Source: Candidatus Yanofskyibacteriota bacterium (GTDB lineage Bacteria > Patescibacteriota > Minisyncoccia > 2-02-FULL-40-12 > GWA2-44-9). Taken from it: DNA of 54,401 nt. The position numbers and the translations under genes are program-made. The notes below the pieces were generated by a model, which made no database searches, was not told where the DNA came from, and saw only the letters and a program-made list of their open reading frames with translations. The stretch covers positions 1 to 54,401 of the forward strand of contig JADLBM010000013.1 of assembly GCA_020847715.1 (NCBI GenBank). The letters run 5' to 3'. Of the stretch, positions 10,480 through 19,339 are shown one piece after another. The stretch's first letter is position 1, and every line of letters begins with the position of its first letter.

Positions 10480-10507
10480 AAAAACAGCACCCCCGTGAGG
10501 GGGTGCT
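10480..10507 (-). terminator. Rho-independent terminator of 71-aa gene
   Basis: agcaccccc gtga gggggtgct stem, U-run on minus side. Confidence 0.8.
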
Positions 10508-10515
10508 GGGCCTAC

Positions 10516-10731
10516 TTACATCTGCGGCTGGCCGGGCTGCTGAGGAGGCTGCTGCGGAGGGGTCGGCTGCATGGGCTGCTGAGGAGGCATCGGAGCGCTA
10601 CCGGAGCTGCCTTTCTTCCGACCGAGAAGCCACCACGCAAGCGCGATCAGGACCACTGCGCCAATGAGGTACCACATAGGAGAACAGTAAAATTGATACG
10701 AGTACTCCCCAAGTATAGCACTCGTGGACAC
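10516..10731 (-). CDS. Small single-TM protein with Pro/Gln-rich tail
   Basis: YLIGAVVLIALAWWLLGRKKGSSGSAPMPPQQPMQPTPPQQPPQQPGQPQM; followed by terminator. Confidence 0.6.
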   Translation of the reverse strand: MSTSAILGEYSYQFYCSPMWYLIGAVVLIALAWWLLGRKKGSSGSAPMPPQQPMQPTPPQQPPQQPGQPQM

Positions 10732-10765
10732 GCGTCAATCCTGACCCTTGATAACCCTCAGCACG

Positions 10766-10930
10766 CTATCCGAGGAGCTCGAAAAGCTTGTAGACCATCA
10801 GCGCCGGCCACACCATCGCCTTGAGGAACCCGAGCACGCCGGAGCCGAACGAATCCGCCTGCTGGATGAAATACACCACGGCTCCAATGAACCCCATCCC
10901 ATAGACCGCACCCGAAGATGATTTGTTCAT
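10766..10930 (-). CDS. Small membrane protein (54 aa)
   Basis: MNKSSSGAVYGMGFIGAVVYFIQQADSFGSGVLGFLKAMVWPALMVYKLFELLG. Confidence 0.65.
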   Translation of the reverse strand: MNKSSSGAVYGMGFIGAVVYFIQQADSFGSGVLGFLKAMVWPALMVYKLFELLG

Positions 10931-10943
10931 ACACGGAATCATA

Positions 10944-11537
10944 TTAGTTGCACTGCAACGCCGCACGGCACTGCGTTCGCTCATCACCCGACAGCGTATC
11001 GCAGGCTCCGCACGCCGACTGAGCGCCATTTCCTGCTCCCGGAATCGCCTTCTGTACGTCCTGCATCATGGTCGAGAAATCCGAAAACTTGATTCCCGTC
11101 GGGAGTTTGAATTGACCTTCATCCACACTCCAGCCAGAGCACCGGTAGGCTGTATCCGCATCGAGATCGACTGCCTGCTGAGCCGCAGGAACTCCTGCGC
11201 CATCATTCTCAGCGGTGGTCTTCATGGTAAAGCCCTGCGTCTCTCCATCGGTCCAGAACGAGGTGGTGTCGCCAACCACGATCATATGTCCACCCGTCGT
11301 GGTGCCACCCTGCGTCGTGGTGAAATCACCACGCATACGATCCTTCACGATGTAGACGGTCCCTGAGCTGGTCGCACCACCAGCGGACACGGAGTAGGTG
11401 CACTTCTGCGCACGCCCTGCCGCCATGAGCGAACGGAGTGAACCGGATCCCTCGCCACCGCTCTGGCCCTTGTAATACCATGCCCCACCCACCACCACGA
11501 GGATGGCAACCGCACCGAGAATGAGTTTCTTATTCAT
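10944..11537 (-). CDS. Exported hypothetical protein
   Basis: MNKKLILGAVAILVVVGGAWYYKG signal anchor; Cys-containing C-terminus. Confidence 0.65.
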   Translation of the reverse strand: MNKKLILGAVAILVVVGGAWYYKGQSGGEGSGSLRSLMAAGRAQKCTYSVSAGGATSSGTVYIVKDRMRGDFTTTQGGTTTGGHMIVVGDTTSFWTDGETQGFTMKTTAENDGAGVPAAQQAVDLDADTAYRCSGWSVDEGQFKLPTGIKFSDFSTMMQDVQKAIPGAGNGAQSACGACDTLSGDERTQCRAALQCN

Positions 11538-11589
11538 ACCTCAAGCATACACCGCGACCATGAGGAGGCAAGGAGAATGAGAGAAGAAG

Positions 11590-11617
11590 TTGACTTTTCT
11601 TACAATTTATATATAAT
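11590..11617 (+). promoter_or_regulatory. Near-consensus sigma70 promoter
   Basis: TTGACT-16-TATAAT upstream of the 406-aa gene. Confidence 0.8.
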
Positions 11618-11652
11618 AATGCCATCGTTCGTTCACAGGAAAGGAACAAGCC

Positions 11653-12873
11653 ATGGCAGAGGAACCCGAGGACTCCGAAATCCTCGTCGGGAAATGGGAC
11701 TGCCCCTACGGGCACCCCGGACAGGACGGCGAGGCGATGAAGTGCGCCGGTTGCGGCGCTCCGCGCCCCGATAATGTCGAGTTCTACCTCCCCTCCGATG
11801 CCCGGGTCGTCACTGACCCGAAGGCCACCGCCGCGGCAAAGGCCGGATCCGACCTCATCTGCGACAGCTGTGGGAGTAGTGTCGCCGCCGGACAAACCGC
11901 GTGCCCACAGTGCTCCGCGCCGCTGGACGAGAGCCGACGACAGAAGGTCACCGAATACACACGCCGCGAAGACGCGCCGAGCGAGAGCCCGCGTGCTCTG
12001 CGCCAGCGCGAAGAAGAGGCACCGAGGCGGCCGGCCGTGCGCGCCACCAATGACGCCGAGCTGAACCGCATCGGTCGAGCAATGACCACTCACACGATCC
12101 TGCTCGCACTCCTCGTCATCGGAGCCATGGCCGGCATCTGGTGGCTCATGACACCACACCAGGTAACGCTCACGGTTGCGAACGTCTCCTGGGAACGCAC
12201 CGTCTCCATCGAGGAAGAGCGCACGGTCAAGGAGGAGGGCTGGGTCGTCCCCGCGGGTGGTCGCGAGACCGGTTCATACTCGGCCATCCACCACTACAAC
12301 TCCCGTAAGGTCGGCGAACGGTCCGTTCGCTGCCACTCCCAGGGAGACCGCGAGAAGGTGGGCGTACGGCACTTCCGATGCCACTCCGGACACCGCATAC
12401 AGACCGGCACGCGTCGGTATGCGTGCGGTACAACGAACCTCGGCAACGGGCGATTCAGGCAGAACTACTGCTCTGAGCCGACATACTCGACGCTGCCCTG
12501 CACACACGACTGCCAGGAAGACCAGTACGGGTACGTGGCGTGCAAACACCACTGCACAGAGGACATCATGGAGCCGTACCCCGTGTACGCCGAGAAGCAC
12601 AAGTACGACATCGAGCGATGGTTCGATCTGCGCGTGGATCGGGCCGGCGCCTTCGATACGGACCCGAAGTGGCCCGTCCCCGATCTGTCACCCCGACAAC
12701 GCGTAAAAGCGCGGAGCGAAACTCGAAAGGTCACGTTCACCGATTCGAAGGGGAACGCCTACCAACTCGTCGACCCGCCGCCTGACTACTGGTCGGCGCT
12801 CCGAAAAGGCATGTCGTGCAACGCCCTACGCCGGCGTATCGGGACACTCGTCGACAACCCCGTGTGCCACTAG
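11653..12873 (+). CDS. Zinc-ribbon membrane protein with Cys/His-rich C-terminal domain
   Basis: Two zinc-knuckle modules (CPYGH…CAGCGAPRP; CDSCGSS…CPQCSAPL), one TM, then a Cys/His-rich region; own promoter and terminator. Confidence 0.75.
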   Translation: MAEEPEDSEILVGKWDCPYGHPGQDGEAMKCAGCGAPRPDNVEFYLPSDARVVTDPKATAAAKAGSDLICDSCGSSVAAGQTACPQCSAPLDESRRQKVTEYTRREDAPSESPRALRQREEEAPRRPAVRATNDAELNRIGRAMTTHTILLALLVIGAMAGIWWLMTPHQVTLTVANVSWERTVSIEEERTVKEEGWVVPAGGRETGSYSAIHHYNSRKVGERSVRCHSQGDREKVGVRHFRCHSGHRIQTGTRRYACGTTNLGNGRFRQNYCSEPTYSTLPCTHDCQEDQYGYVACKHHCTEDIMEPYPVYAEKHKYDIERWFDLRVDRAGAFDTDPKWPVPDLSPRQRVKARSETRKVTFTDSKGNAYQLVDPPPDYWSALRKGMSCNALRRRIGTLVDNPVCH

Positions 12874-12883
12874 ACCGGCAACA

Positions 12884-12911
12884 GCCGCGAAGATATCTTC
12901 GCGGCTTTTTT
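12884..12911 (+). terminator. Rho-independent terminator
   Basis: gccgcgaagat/atcttcgcggc followed by tttttt. Confidence 0.85.
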
Positions 12912-13416
12912 ATTGCGTCTGCACTAACGAGTCGTTACGGATACGGAAAAATTTTGAGATGCCCACGGACGGGCGAGCCGAGAACGGCTCACCGCTCTTC
13001 CGGTCAGCATAGTTCACCGTAAGAACGCCGTCCTGAATCCGAGTCGTCTGAGGAGCAATACGGTCGCCGAGCAGCATCGCGTTCGTTCCTCGATATCCTC
13101 CTTGTACCGCGAGTGCGACCGCGACGTAGTAGAACGAGCCGCTCCCACCCGGCTGAGCAACAAAAAGAAATGCAATATCATCCTTCCCGTCGCCATTCAG
13201 GTCGCCAACGGCTTCGTTGCCAAAGTATGAGTACGCTCCACCGAGCGCGACCCGCTTCCCCTCAACGATATAGGTTGCATGCTTCTGGTCCGGAGCTACT
13301 TCTACTCGATCGCCGCGCACAAGAACAACGCCGACGGCAATAAGGAGCGCACTCAAGAACGCGAGCGCTGTCCTCTTCCACGAATACCGATACCCGAATA
13401 GTGAGAACATGAGCAT
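12910..13416 (-). CDS. Exported protein with FG-GAP/EF-like DxNxDGxxD motif
   Basis: N-terminal TM; VGDLNGDGKDDIAFLFVAQPGGSGSFYYVAVAL. Confidence 0.65.
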   Translation of the reverse strand: MLMFSLFGYRYSWKRTALAFLSALLIAVGVVLVRGDRVEVAPDQKHATYIVEGKRVALGGAYSYFGNEAVGDLNGDGKDDIAFLFVAQPGGSGSFYYVAVALAVQGGYRGTNAMLLGDRIAPQTTRIQDGVLTVNYADRKSGEPFSARPSVGISKFFRIRNDSLVQTQ

Positions 13417-13428
13417 ACGTGAACGATA

Positions 13429-13854
13429 TCATTTCGCACCGCTCGAACCAAACCCCTTTGCGCCGCGACGAGTGGCGGTGAGCGTGGCAACCTCGCGCAC
13501 CTTCACCCGATGCACCTTCTGCACGAGCATCTGCGCGACCTTGTGGCCAGATTCGAGTACGAGCCGCCGTGCGCCCAGATTGCGGAGACCCACGCGTATC
13601 TCGCCACGGTAGCCTTCATCAATAACACCGCCCATCACCTTCAGACCATGCTTGGTAGCGAGTCCGCTCTTGTCCCAAATGAGGCCGACGCACCCGCGCG
13701 GCAGCGCGACCGCGATGCCGGTCGCGACAAGCGCCGAAGCCCCCGGTCGGAGCACGACTCGCTCCATGGTATGGAGGTCTAGTCCTGCGTCGCTCGGGTT
13801 CGCATAGCTTGGCACCGTTGCCTTCGGGTGGAGTCGCTGAAGTTTCAGTTGCAT
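13429..13854 (-). CDS. dut: dUTP diphosphatase
   Basis: Trimeric dUTPase motifs: PSDAGLDLHT, DKSGLATKHGLKVMGGVIDEGYRGEIRVGL, C-terminal RRGAKGFGSSG. Confidence 0.95.
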   Translation of the reverse strand: MQLKLQRLHPKATVPSYANPSDAGLDLHTMERVVLRPGASALVATGIAVALPRGCVGLIWDKSGLATKHGLKVMGGVIDEGYRGEIRVGLRNLGARRLVLESGHKVAQMLVQKVHRVKVREVATLTATRRGAKGFGSSGAK

Positions 13855-13879
13855 TCGGTGATTCTATCACATGCGCACA

Positions 13880-13905
13880 CAAAAGACCCCGTGGGGGGTC
13901 TTTTG
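13880..13905 (-). terminator. Rho-independent terminator (bidirectional)
   Basis: aaaagacccc/ggggtctttt. Confidence 0.75.
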
Positions 13906-13914
13906 TGAGAACAA

Positions 13915-14409
13915 TTATTTCTTTTTCGCGGCAACCTTCTTCTTTTTCGGAGCCGCCTCGACCGCTGGAGGCATGCCTGCCTGCGCGCGAGTGACGGCCA
14001 TTTCGAGAAGAATCTTGTCGAGCTTGAGGTTCATCTTCTCAAGGTCGCGCTGGATGAGGTCGATGCGTGGATCCGGCTTCTGCGGTTGGGCTTGCACCGG
14101 AGCGGACTTCGCAAACGACTGCTTTGCGGAGAATTCGCGAGCGGATGCAGCTGCCGCGGCGGGACCGCCGTAGCAATCGCGGCAGTAGATAGGCCGCTGG
14201 CCATCCGGACGGAACGGCACCTCACACGGCTTGCTGCATTCCGCACACACTGCCGGATACAGTTGCCCCTGCGGGCGACCGCCGAACCCGCCACCGGAAC
14301 GCTGGAAGCTCGGCTTGCCACCGAACGACGGGCGACCGAACGGCTTCTTCCCGAATCCTCCGCCACTGCGCTTGCCACCGAATCGGTCGTTGCGTTTGAA
14401 GTCGTTCAT
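13915..14409 (-). CDS. CxxC-x17-CxxC domain protein with Gly/Arg-rich N-terminus and Lys-rich tail
   Basis: CAEC-(17 residues)-CRDC; FGGKRSGGGFGKKPFGRPSFGGK low-complexity segment. Confidence 0.8.
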   Translation of the reverse strand: MNDFKRNDRFGGKRSGGGFGKKPFGRPSFGGKPSFQRSGGGFGGRPQGQLYPAVCAECSKPCEVPFRPDGQRPIYCRDCYGGPAAAAASAREFSAKQSFAKSAPVQAQPQKPDPRIDLIQRDLEKMNLKLDKILLEMAVTRAQAGMPPAVEAAPKKKKVAAKKK

Positions 14410-14478
14410 TGAGATCAGTTAGCTGGATTCAATATACCAAAAATCAGCAGTTTTGTCAAACTTCCCCAGAGTCTTCCG

Positions 14479-15711
14479 CTATACATGGCTCCCCGCAACG
14501 AAGCCCGTGGTCCAGCACAGCTGGAGAGAGTAACCGCCGGAAGGACGGCTGATGTGGAGGAGGTCGCCCGTAATGGAGAGATTCTCATACCTCACCGAGC
14601 GCATCGTGCGGGTATCCACCTCGTCGAGCGCTACTCCTCCATCGGCGACCACCGCACGGTCCTCGCCCATGAGGCCCGTAATCGTGACCGGCAGCGCCTT
14701 GAGAAGCTCGGCAATCTGTCGCCGTTGTTCTCGGGTGACACTATGCACCTTGATATCGGGATCAATGCCGCTGAGCAACGGGAGCAGCGCAGAACCAGTA
14801 CCCACCGGCGCGATGTCATTCCACACATTCTTGAGCGTCTTATTCTTGTTGGCATCAAACACCGCGGTGATGCGTCTATCGAGCGCACCGATATCTTCCG
14901 TGGGCGCACTGTCGATATGGAGGGCGACCGAGCCTGCATGGAGAAGGTCCGCAACTGCTCCAGCAGAATTCAGGATGAGTGGGCCGGAGAGTCCAAAATG
15001 CGTGCAGAGCACATCGCCCCGTTTCGTGAACGCCCGCACACCGTCAAGAAATACGCTGATGCGCACTCCGAACAGCGTCATGCCGGCAAGCGCTTTCACC
15101 CACTCGTCTGCGACCGCAAGCGGCACGATGGTCGGCGTCGGCTCTTTCACCGTGTGACCAAGTTCGGCCAGCCAACGAAACCCGTCACCCGTCGAACCCG
15201 TTTCGGGGTGCGAAGTACCGCCGGTCGCGAGGATGAACGACGACGCAGGATATGACTCCCCATCGGCAACGACCGCACCAATGCGACTCCCCTTCACCTC
15301 AATACGCTCAACACTCACCCGTGTACGCACCTCGACAGTTCCCTCACGGAGATACTGCGCCAGCACCGCGAACACATCCGCCGCCCGCTCCGACTTCGGA
15401 AACACCCGCCGATGCGCCTGTTCCACCAACGGAAGACCGCGGCGCTCGAAAAATGCAAAGGTCTCCTCAACGCCAAATTGGGAGAATGGCGAATGCAGAA
15501 ACGGCTTCGCGGCACCGTAGTGTTCCAACAGCGTGTGCTCGTCCCGCTCGGCGTTTGTGATGTTGCACCGCCCGCCGCCCGTGATCTTCAGCTTTGCGCC
15601 CAGTTCGGCGTTCTTTTCCAGCAACAACACGCGTCGGCCGCGCTCCGCCGCACGCCCTGCGGCCATCATGCCGGACGCGCCACCACCAATAACGATCACA
15701 TCGTACTGCAT
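14479..15711 (-). CDS. NAD(P)/FAD-dependent oxidoreductase, HI0933/BaiN-like
   Basis: MQYDVIVIGGGASGMMAAGRAAERGRRVLLLEKNAELGAKLKITGGGRCNITN. Confidence 0.93.
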   Translation of the reverse strand: MQYDVIVIGGGASGMMAAGRAAERGRRVLLLEKNAELGAKLKITGGGRCNITNAERDEHTLLEHYGAAKPFLHSPFSQFGVEETFAFFERRGLPLVEQAHRRVFPKSERAADVFAVLAQYLREGTVEVRTRVSVERIEVKGSRIGAVVADGESYPASSFILATGGTSHPETGSTGDGFRWLAELGHTVKEPTPTIVPLAVADEWVKALAGMTLFGVRISVFLDGVRAFTKRGDVLCTHFGLSGPLILNSAGAVADLLHAGSVALHIDSAPTEDIGALDRRITAVFDANKNKTLKNVWNDIAPVGTGSALLPLLSGIDPDIKVHSVTREQRRQIAELLKALPVTITGLMGEDRAVVADGGVALDEVDTRTMRSVRYENLSITGDLLHISRPSGGYSLQLCWTTGFVAGSHV

Positions 15712-15744
15712 GCACCCATCGTAGCACTCTTTTCCCCGCTCGAA

Positions 15745-15770
15745 TAAAACGACCACCCCGAAGGGTGGTC
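15745..15770 (-). terminator. Rho-independent terminator
   Basis: gaccaccc/gggtggtc with A-run at 15746-15749. Confidence 0.7.
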
Positions 15771-16020
15771 AGCGAATGAAGTAGGCAGCCGTCGCGACGA
15801 TCGCAAGAAGCAGAGCGAACATGACCGAGCGCTTGAAGAGCATGAGGTGGCTCTCGCAGGCCATCCGGCAGGATTCGCACATGAGGGACATGAGGAGCTT
15901 CGCGATGCCGTTCTCGGTGTCCTTGTACTTCCGCTTGAGGTAGCAGGAAACGTGCATGGCGACGTAGGTGATCACCCAAAACACGCAAAACGTGACCGAC
16001 AGGACGATGAGAGGTCCCAT
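15769..16020 (-). CDS. Small two-TM protein with central CESCRMACESH motif
   Basis: MGPLIVLSVTFCVFWVITYVAMHVSCYLKRK…MCESCRMACESH…MFALLLAIVATAAYFIR. Confidence 0.6.
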   Translation of the reverse strand: MGPLIVLSVTFCVFWVITYVAMHVSCYLKRKYKDTENGIAKLLMSLMCESCRMACESHLMLFKRSVMFALLLAIVATAAYFIR

Positions 16021-16126
16021 GACACCACCCCTTCTCAATGTGCCACTCCCGAACATACCACTTCGGCAAGACTCGTCAACAACAAAAAGCCGAGGACAGA
16101 GCCCTCGGCTGCGGGTTTCCCCGCCG

Positions 16127-17665
16127 TCACGGAACGGCATGGCACGCCGCGCATTCGTTGCTCACGGCGTTGCCATCATGACACATGCCACAGCGCTCAG
16201 GCGCATGCATGTCGCGCCCAATCCCGCTGTGTGATGTTCGCGGCAGGATACTGAACCGTCCTGCATGACAGTCAGCGCAGGCTCCGAATGCGGAGTGCAT
16301 CTCGTGACTGAAAACGACAGGGCCAGGGCTGCCAGCCGATGGCGTAAACGCGAACGCCTTCGGAAGTGCAGGGTATGACGCGGGGACACCGCTTCCCACT
16401 TCAGAGCGCGTCGCTGAAGGCTGGTATGCGGAGAAGTCTCGTACCGCATTTACCATGAGCATGCCCGCTGCAACCCACACCGCGAGGATCCACAGCTTCG
16501 CCGGCGTCACGAGACAGCAGCTCGGCTTATCCTTACACGTCTGCCCTTCCTCCAAGCATGGCTTGGCATCCGGAAAGATGCGCAGGGTACGCGCCGCAAC
16601 GGCAAAAAGCCCGACCGCCACCACGACAAGCGTCAGTGTCACGGAGAGCTCCATCCAGCTGGGAACGTACTTCGTCCCCGAAGCGCGGACGAGACCCGTC
16701 ATGCTGACATTGAAGCGGTTCAGAATGAATCCGACGACTGTCATGAGGCCGGCCATGAAGAGTCCGAGGCGGTTCTTCCGCGCATTCGGCATCATCATGA
16801 GCACCATCGCACCGATAGGAGCGAGAATGACCTCGGCAAGGAACATGCATCGTTCAAAGCCGGGAACCGCAACCAAATACCAGACGCCCCGATCGGTCAG
16901 GTCAATGACCCGTGCAATACCGTACACGCCGAGCACAACGACGAGCACCCGCCCCAGACTGGAGAGGATGTCAACCTCCAGCTCCATGTTGAACGCCTTG
17001 GAGCTGAGGAACGATTCGACAATGACCATGCCACACCCAATCGCAAGCGCCGAGGCGAAGAAGAACATCGGAAGCCATGGTGAGTACCAGAGCGGATGCA
17101 GCTTCGATGGCACGATGAGGAACAGCGATCCCAGCGACGACTGGTGGAGGGTAGAGAGAATGATGCCCAGAATCACCAGGGGAACGGTGATGGTCAACGC
17201 CGCCCGCGCGGCGAGCGTCATCCGCAACCGCTCGAACACGAATGCGCTGAATTCTACCGCGAGCACCGTCGTGTAGAGGGTGACGCACCACGAAATCTCG
17301 AACATCACCGAGTGCGGATTCCACATGATGAGCGGATGCCAGATGCGGTACGGATGCCCGAGGTCGAACAGGAGGCCAACGATGGCCGCGAGGTACCCGA
17401 TGAATCCGGTCATGATTGCCGCTCGGACGAGCGGCTTGTAGCGATCCAGATGCAGGATGTAGACCGCACCACTGAGCGTGAACGCGCCAGCGGCAAGCGC
17501 CACCCCACATAGGACGTCAAAACTGATCCACAACCCCCACGGGAACTGGTCGCTGAGATGCGTGCTCGCACCCAGCCCCTTGAACACGCGGATGGTCATG
17601 CTGTACAGGCCCGCCGTCAGGACGGCAAGCAGGAACAGCCATCCGATGTGCAGTCTGCGTTTCAT
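16127..17665 (-). CDS. NrfD/HybB-type polytopic membrane subunit fused to a C-terminal tri-heme (3x CxxCH) cytochrome domain
   Basis: MTIRVFKGLGASTHLSDQFPWGLWISFDVLCGVALAAGAFTLSGAVYIL (HybB/NrfD-like); C-terminal FSHEMHSAFGACADCH…CGMCH…CAACH. Confidence 0.88.
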   Translation of the reverse strand: MKRRLHIGWLFLLAVLTAGLYSMTIRVFKGLGASTHLSDQFPWGLWISFDVLCGVALAAGAFTLSGAVYILHLDRYKPLVRAAIMTGFIGYLAAIVGLLFDLGHPYRIWHPLIMWNPHSVMFEISWCVTLYTTVLAVEFSAFVFERLRMTLAARAALTITVPLVILGIILSTLHQSSLGSLFLIVPSKLHPLWYSPWLPMFFFASALAIGCGMVIVESFLSSKAFNMELEVDILSSLGRVLVVVLGVYGIARVIDLTDRGVWYLVAVPGFERCMFLAEVILAPIGAMVLMMMPNARKNRLGLFMAGLMTVVGFILNRFNVSMTGLVRASGTKYVPSWMELSVTLTLVVVAVGLFAVAARTLRIFPDAKPCLEEGQTCKDKPSCCLVTPAKLWILAVWVAAGMLMVNAVRDFSAYQPSATRSEVGSGVPASYPALPKAFAFTPSAGSPGPVVFSHEMHSAFGACADCHAGRFSILPRTSHSGIGRDMHAPERCGMCHDGNAVSNECAACHAVP

Positions 17666-18411
17666 TGCTGCTCCTTCCGAGCCGCACGCACTTCTTCGCG
17701 GCGCTTCGTGAGCCACCACAGTCCGGTCAGCATCGCTCCACCCAGCAGAACGACGCGCGGGACATTGACGAGTGCCTCCCACGTCAGGGATGGCATTGGG
17801 TTGCTCGAGAGGTTCGTGGGATATCCCAGCTCCTCGAGCGAGATGTCCGTCAGGATGAGGAGCGATGTCCCACCAACTTCGTGCTCCCCGTACACACGGT
17901 CGAGGTATGCCCCCTTGCCCGCAGCGATACGCTCGTGCGCAACATGCAGAAGCGCACTCCGCTCACCGTAGAGGAGCGCACCCGTCGGGCACGCCGCCGC
18001 ACACGCTGGGGACTCCCCCGCAGCGATGCGGCTATGACAGAGATCACACTTCCGGACATACGGAAGCTGCTTGCTCCACTCGTACTTCGGAACGCAGAAC
18101 GGGCACGCGATCACACAGTACCGGCACCCAATACAGCGTTCTTGGTGATACACCACCGCGCCAACCGGAGTTTTCTCCAGCGCGGCAACCGGACACACCG
18201 ATGCGCAAGTCGGCTGCACACAGTGCATGCACGAATGTCGAACCCCGCGGCCCTGCCGACGCTCCATCGCAAGGAACGCCGTGTCAGACAGCGCATCCTG
18301 TGTGAAGTCGCCTTCGGGTATCGGAAGCTTGTTGCGTTCTTTGTCAGCCAACCAGCACGCTCCACAGAGCGCGCAGGCGGTGACATCGAACAAAAGGCCC
18401 ATTGCGGTCAT
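17662..18411 (-). CDS. HybA/NrfC-like 4Fe-4S ferredoxin subunit with C-terminal TM anchor
   Basis: CALCGAC, CMHCVQPTCASVCP, CIGCRYCVIACPFC, KCDLC…CAAACP; C-terminal VVLLGGAMLTGLWWLTKRR; ATGA overlap with NrfD gene. Confidence 0.9.
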   Translation of the reverse strand: MTAMGLLFDVTACALCGACWLADKERNKLPIPEGDFTQDALSDTAFLAMERRQGRGVRHSCMHCVQPTCASVCPVAALEKTPVGAVVYHQERCIGCRYCVIACPFCVPKYEWSKQLPYVRKCDLCHSRIAAGESPACAAACPTGALLYGERSALLHVAHERIAAGKGAYLDRVYGEHEVGGTSLLILTDISLEELGYPTNLSSNPMPSLTWEALVNVPRVVLLGGAMLTGLWWLTKRREEVRAARKEQQ

Positions 18412-18509
18412 GACGCCTTCTCCTTGTTGAATTGTGAACGATCAACGCACTCACGATACTCCCAACAAAAAACGCCCACAAGGGACGCGCGTCGAACATG
18501 CACCGCGCG

Positions 18510-18827
18510 CTACGCGTTCATCATCGCAAGGACGACACCGGTGAGGACGGCAAGGACAAGAAGGATGCCAATCGTTGAGCCCAGCAGGGAAAGCGCGTCG
18601 CTCTTTCGCCCGTCGAGATACCACAGTATCGGGCGACCAAGCACCAAGAACCCCGTGATGGCCGCGGACGACACGAACAGGAGTAGCATCATGACGGGAA
18701 TGAGTGGTGACTTTCCGTCCGGTCCGAACATCTGGGACGCATAGAAAAAGAACAGCGCGATTCCGACGATGTAGAGCGCGGTAAGCGCCGCGTTCAGGAG
18801 AGCCTGCGTGAATACCGCTTTCTTCAT
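18510..18827 (-). CDS. Three-TM hypothetical membrane protein
   Basis: MKKAVFTQALLNAALTALYIVGIALFFFYASQMFG…. Confidence 0.65.
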   Translation of the reverse strand: MKKAVFTQALLNAALTALYIVGIALFFFYASQMFGPDGKSPLIPVMMLLLFVSSAAITGFLVLGRPILWYLDGRKSDALSLLGSTIGILLVLAVLTGVVLAMMNA

Positions 18828-18856
18828 GCCCACAGTATACCACACGAGCGCCCCAA

Positions 18857-18880
18857 CAAAAACCGCCCACAAGGGGCGGC
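18857..18880 (-). terminator. Rho-independent terminator
   Basis: ccgccc acaag gggcgg with A-run. Confidence 0.65.
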
Positions 18881-18913
18881 GTGCTCACTTCGCGCGTCGG
18901 AGATTCGTACCGA

Positions 18914-19339
18914 CTATTTCGAAGAGAGTCCGAGACCTGAAACACCAATGACCGCCATCAGGAAGAACACGGTTTCTCGGAGCGTAAACCGCTGACCCAT
19001 CGACACGGTGATGGCGGCGCTCACCAGTGGATACGCCGCCGTGATTGCCGCCGCGATGGGCAGGTTTGCGTTCGGATGTGCGAAGGCGTAGTTGCAGCAC
19101 AGGAGAGCGCCCACATACATGAGCGCCATCACCACGCCAATCGTCGCAACCCTCCCAGTAAGCTGCGACGAGAACCCGGACATCCGATACAGGATGATGC
19201 CAGTCGCGAGGTAGGTAGCACCCACGAACAGGAACATCCCCGACTGTCCCAGTGTTACGACCGTCGACTTCCACGGGAAAACGACGATTCCGAAGAGCAG
19301 GGCCGCACCAAGCGCGGCAAGGTTCGGGTGAATGTTCAT
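18914..19339 (-). CDS. EamA/DMT-like small transporter half
   Basis: 142-aa, 4-5 TM: LAALGAALLFGIVVFPWKSTVV…ANLPIAAAITAAYPLVSAAITVSMGQRFTLRETVFFLMAVIGVSGL. Confidence 0.75.
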   Translation of the reverse strand: MNIHPNLAALGAALLFGIVVFPWKSTVVTLGQSGMFLFVGATYLATGIILYRMSGFSSQLTGRVATIGVVMALMYVGALLCCNYAFAHPNANLPIAAAITAAYPLVSAAITVSMGQRFTLRETVFFLMAVIGVSGLGLSSK

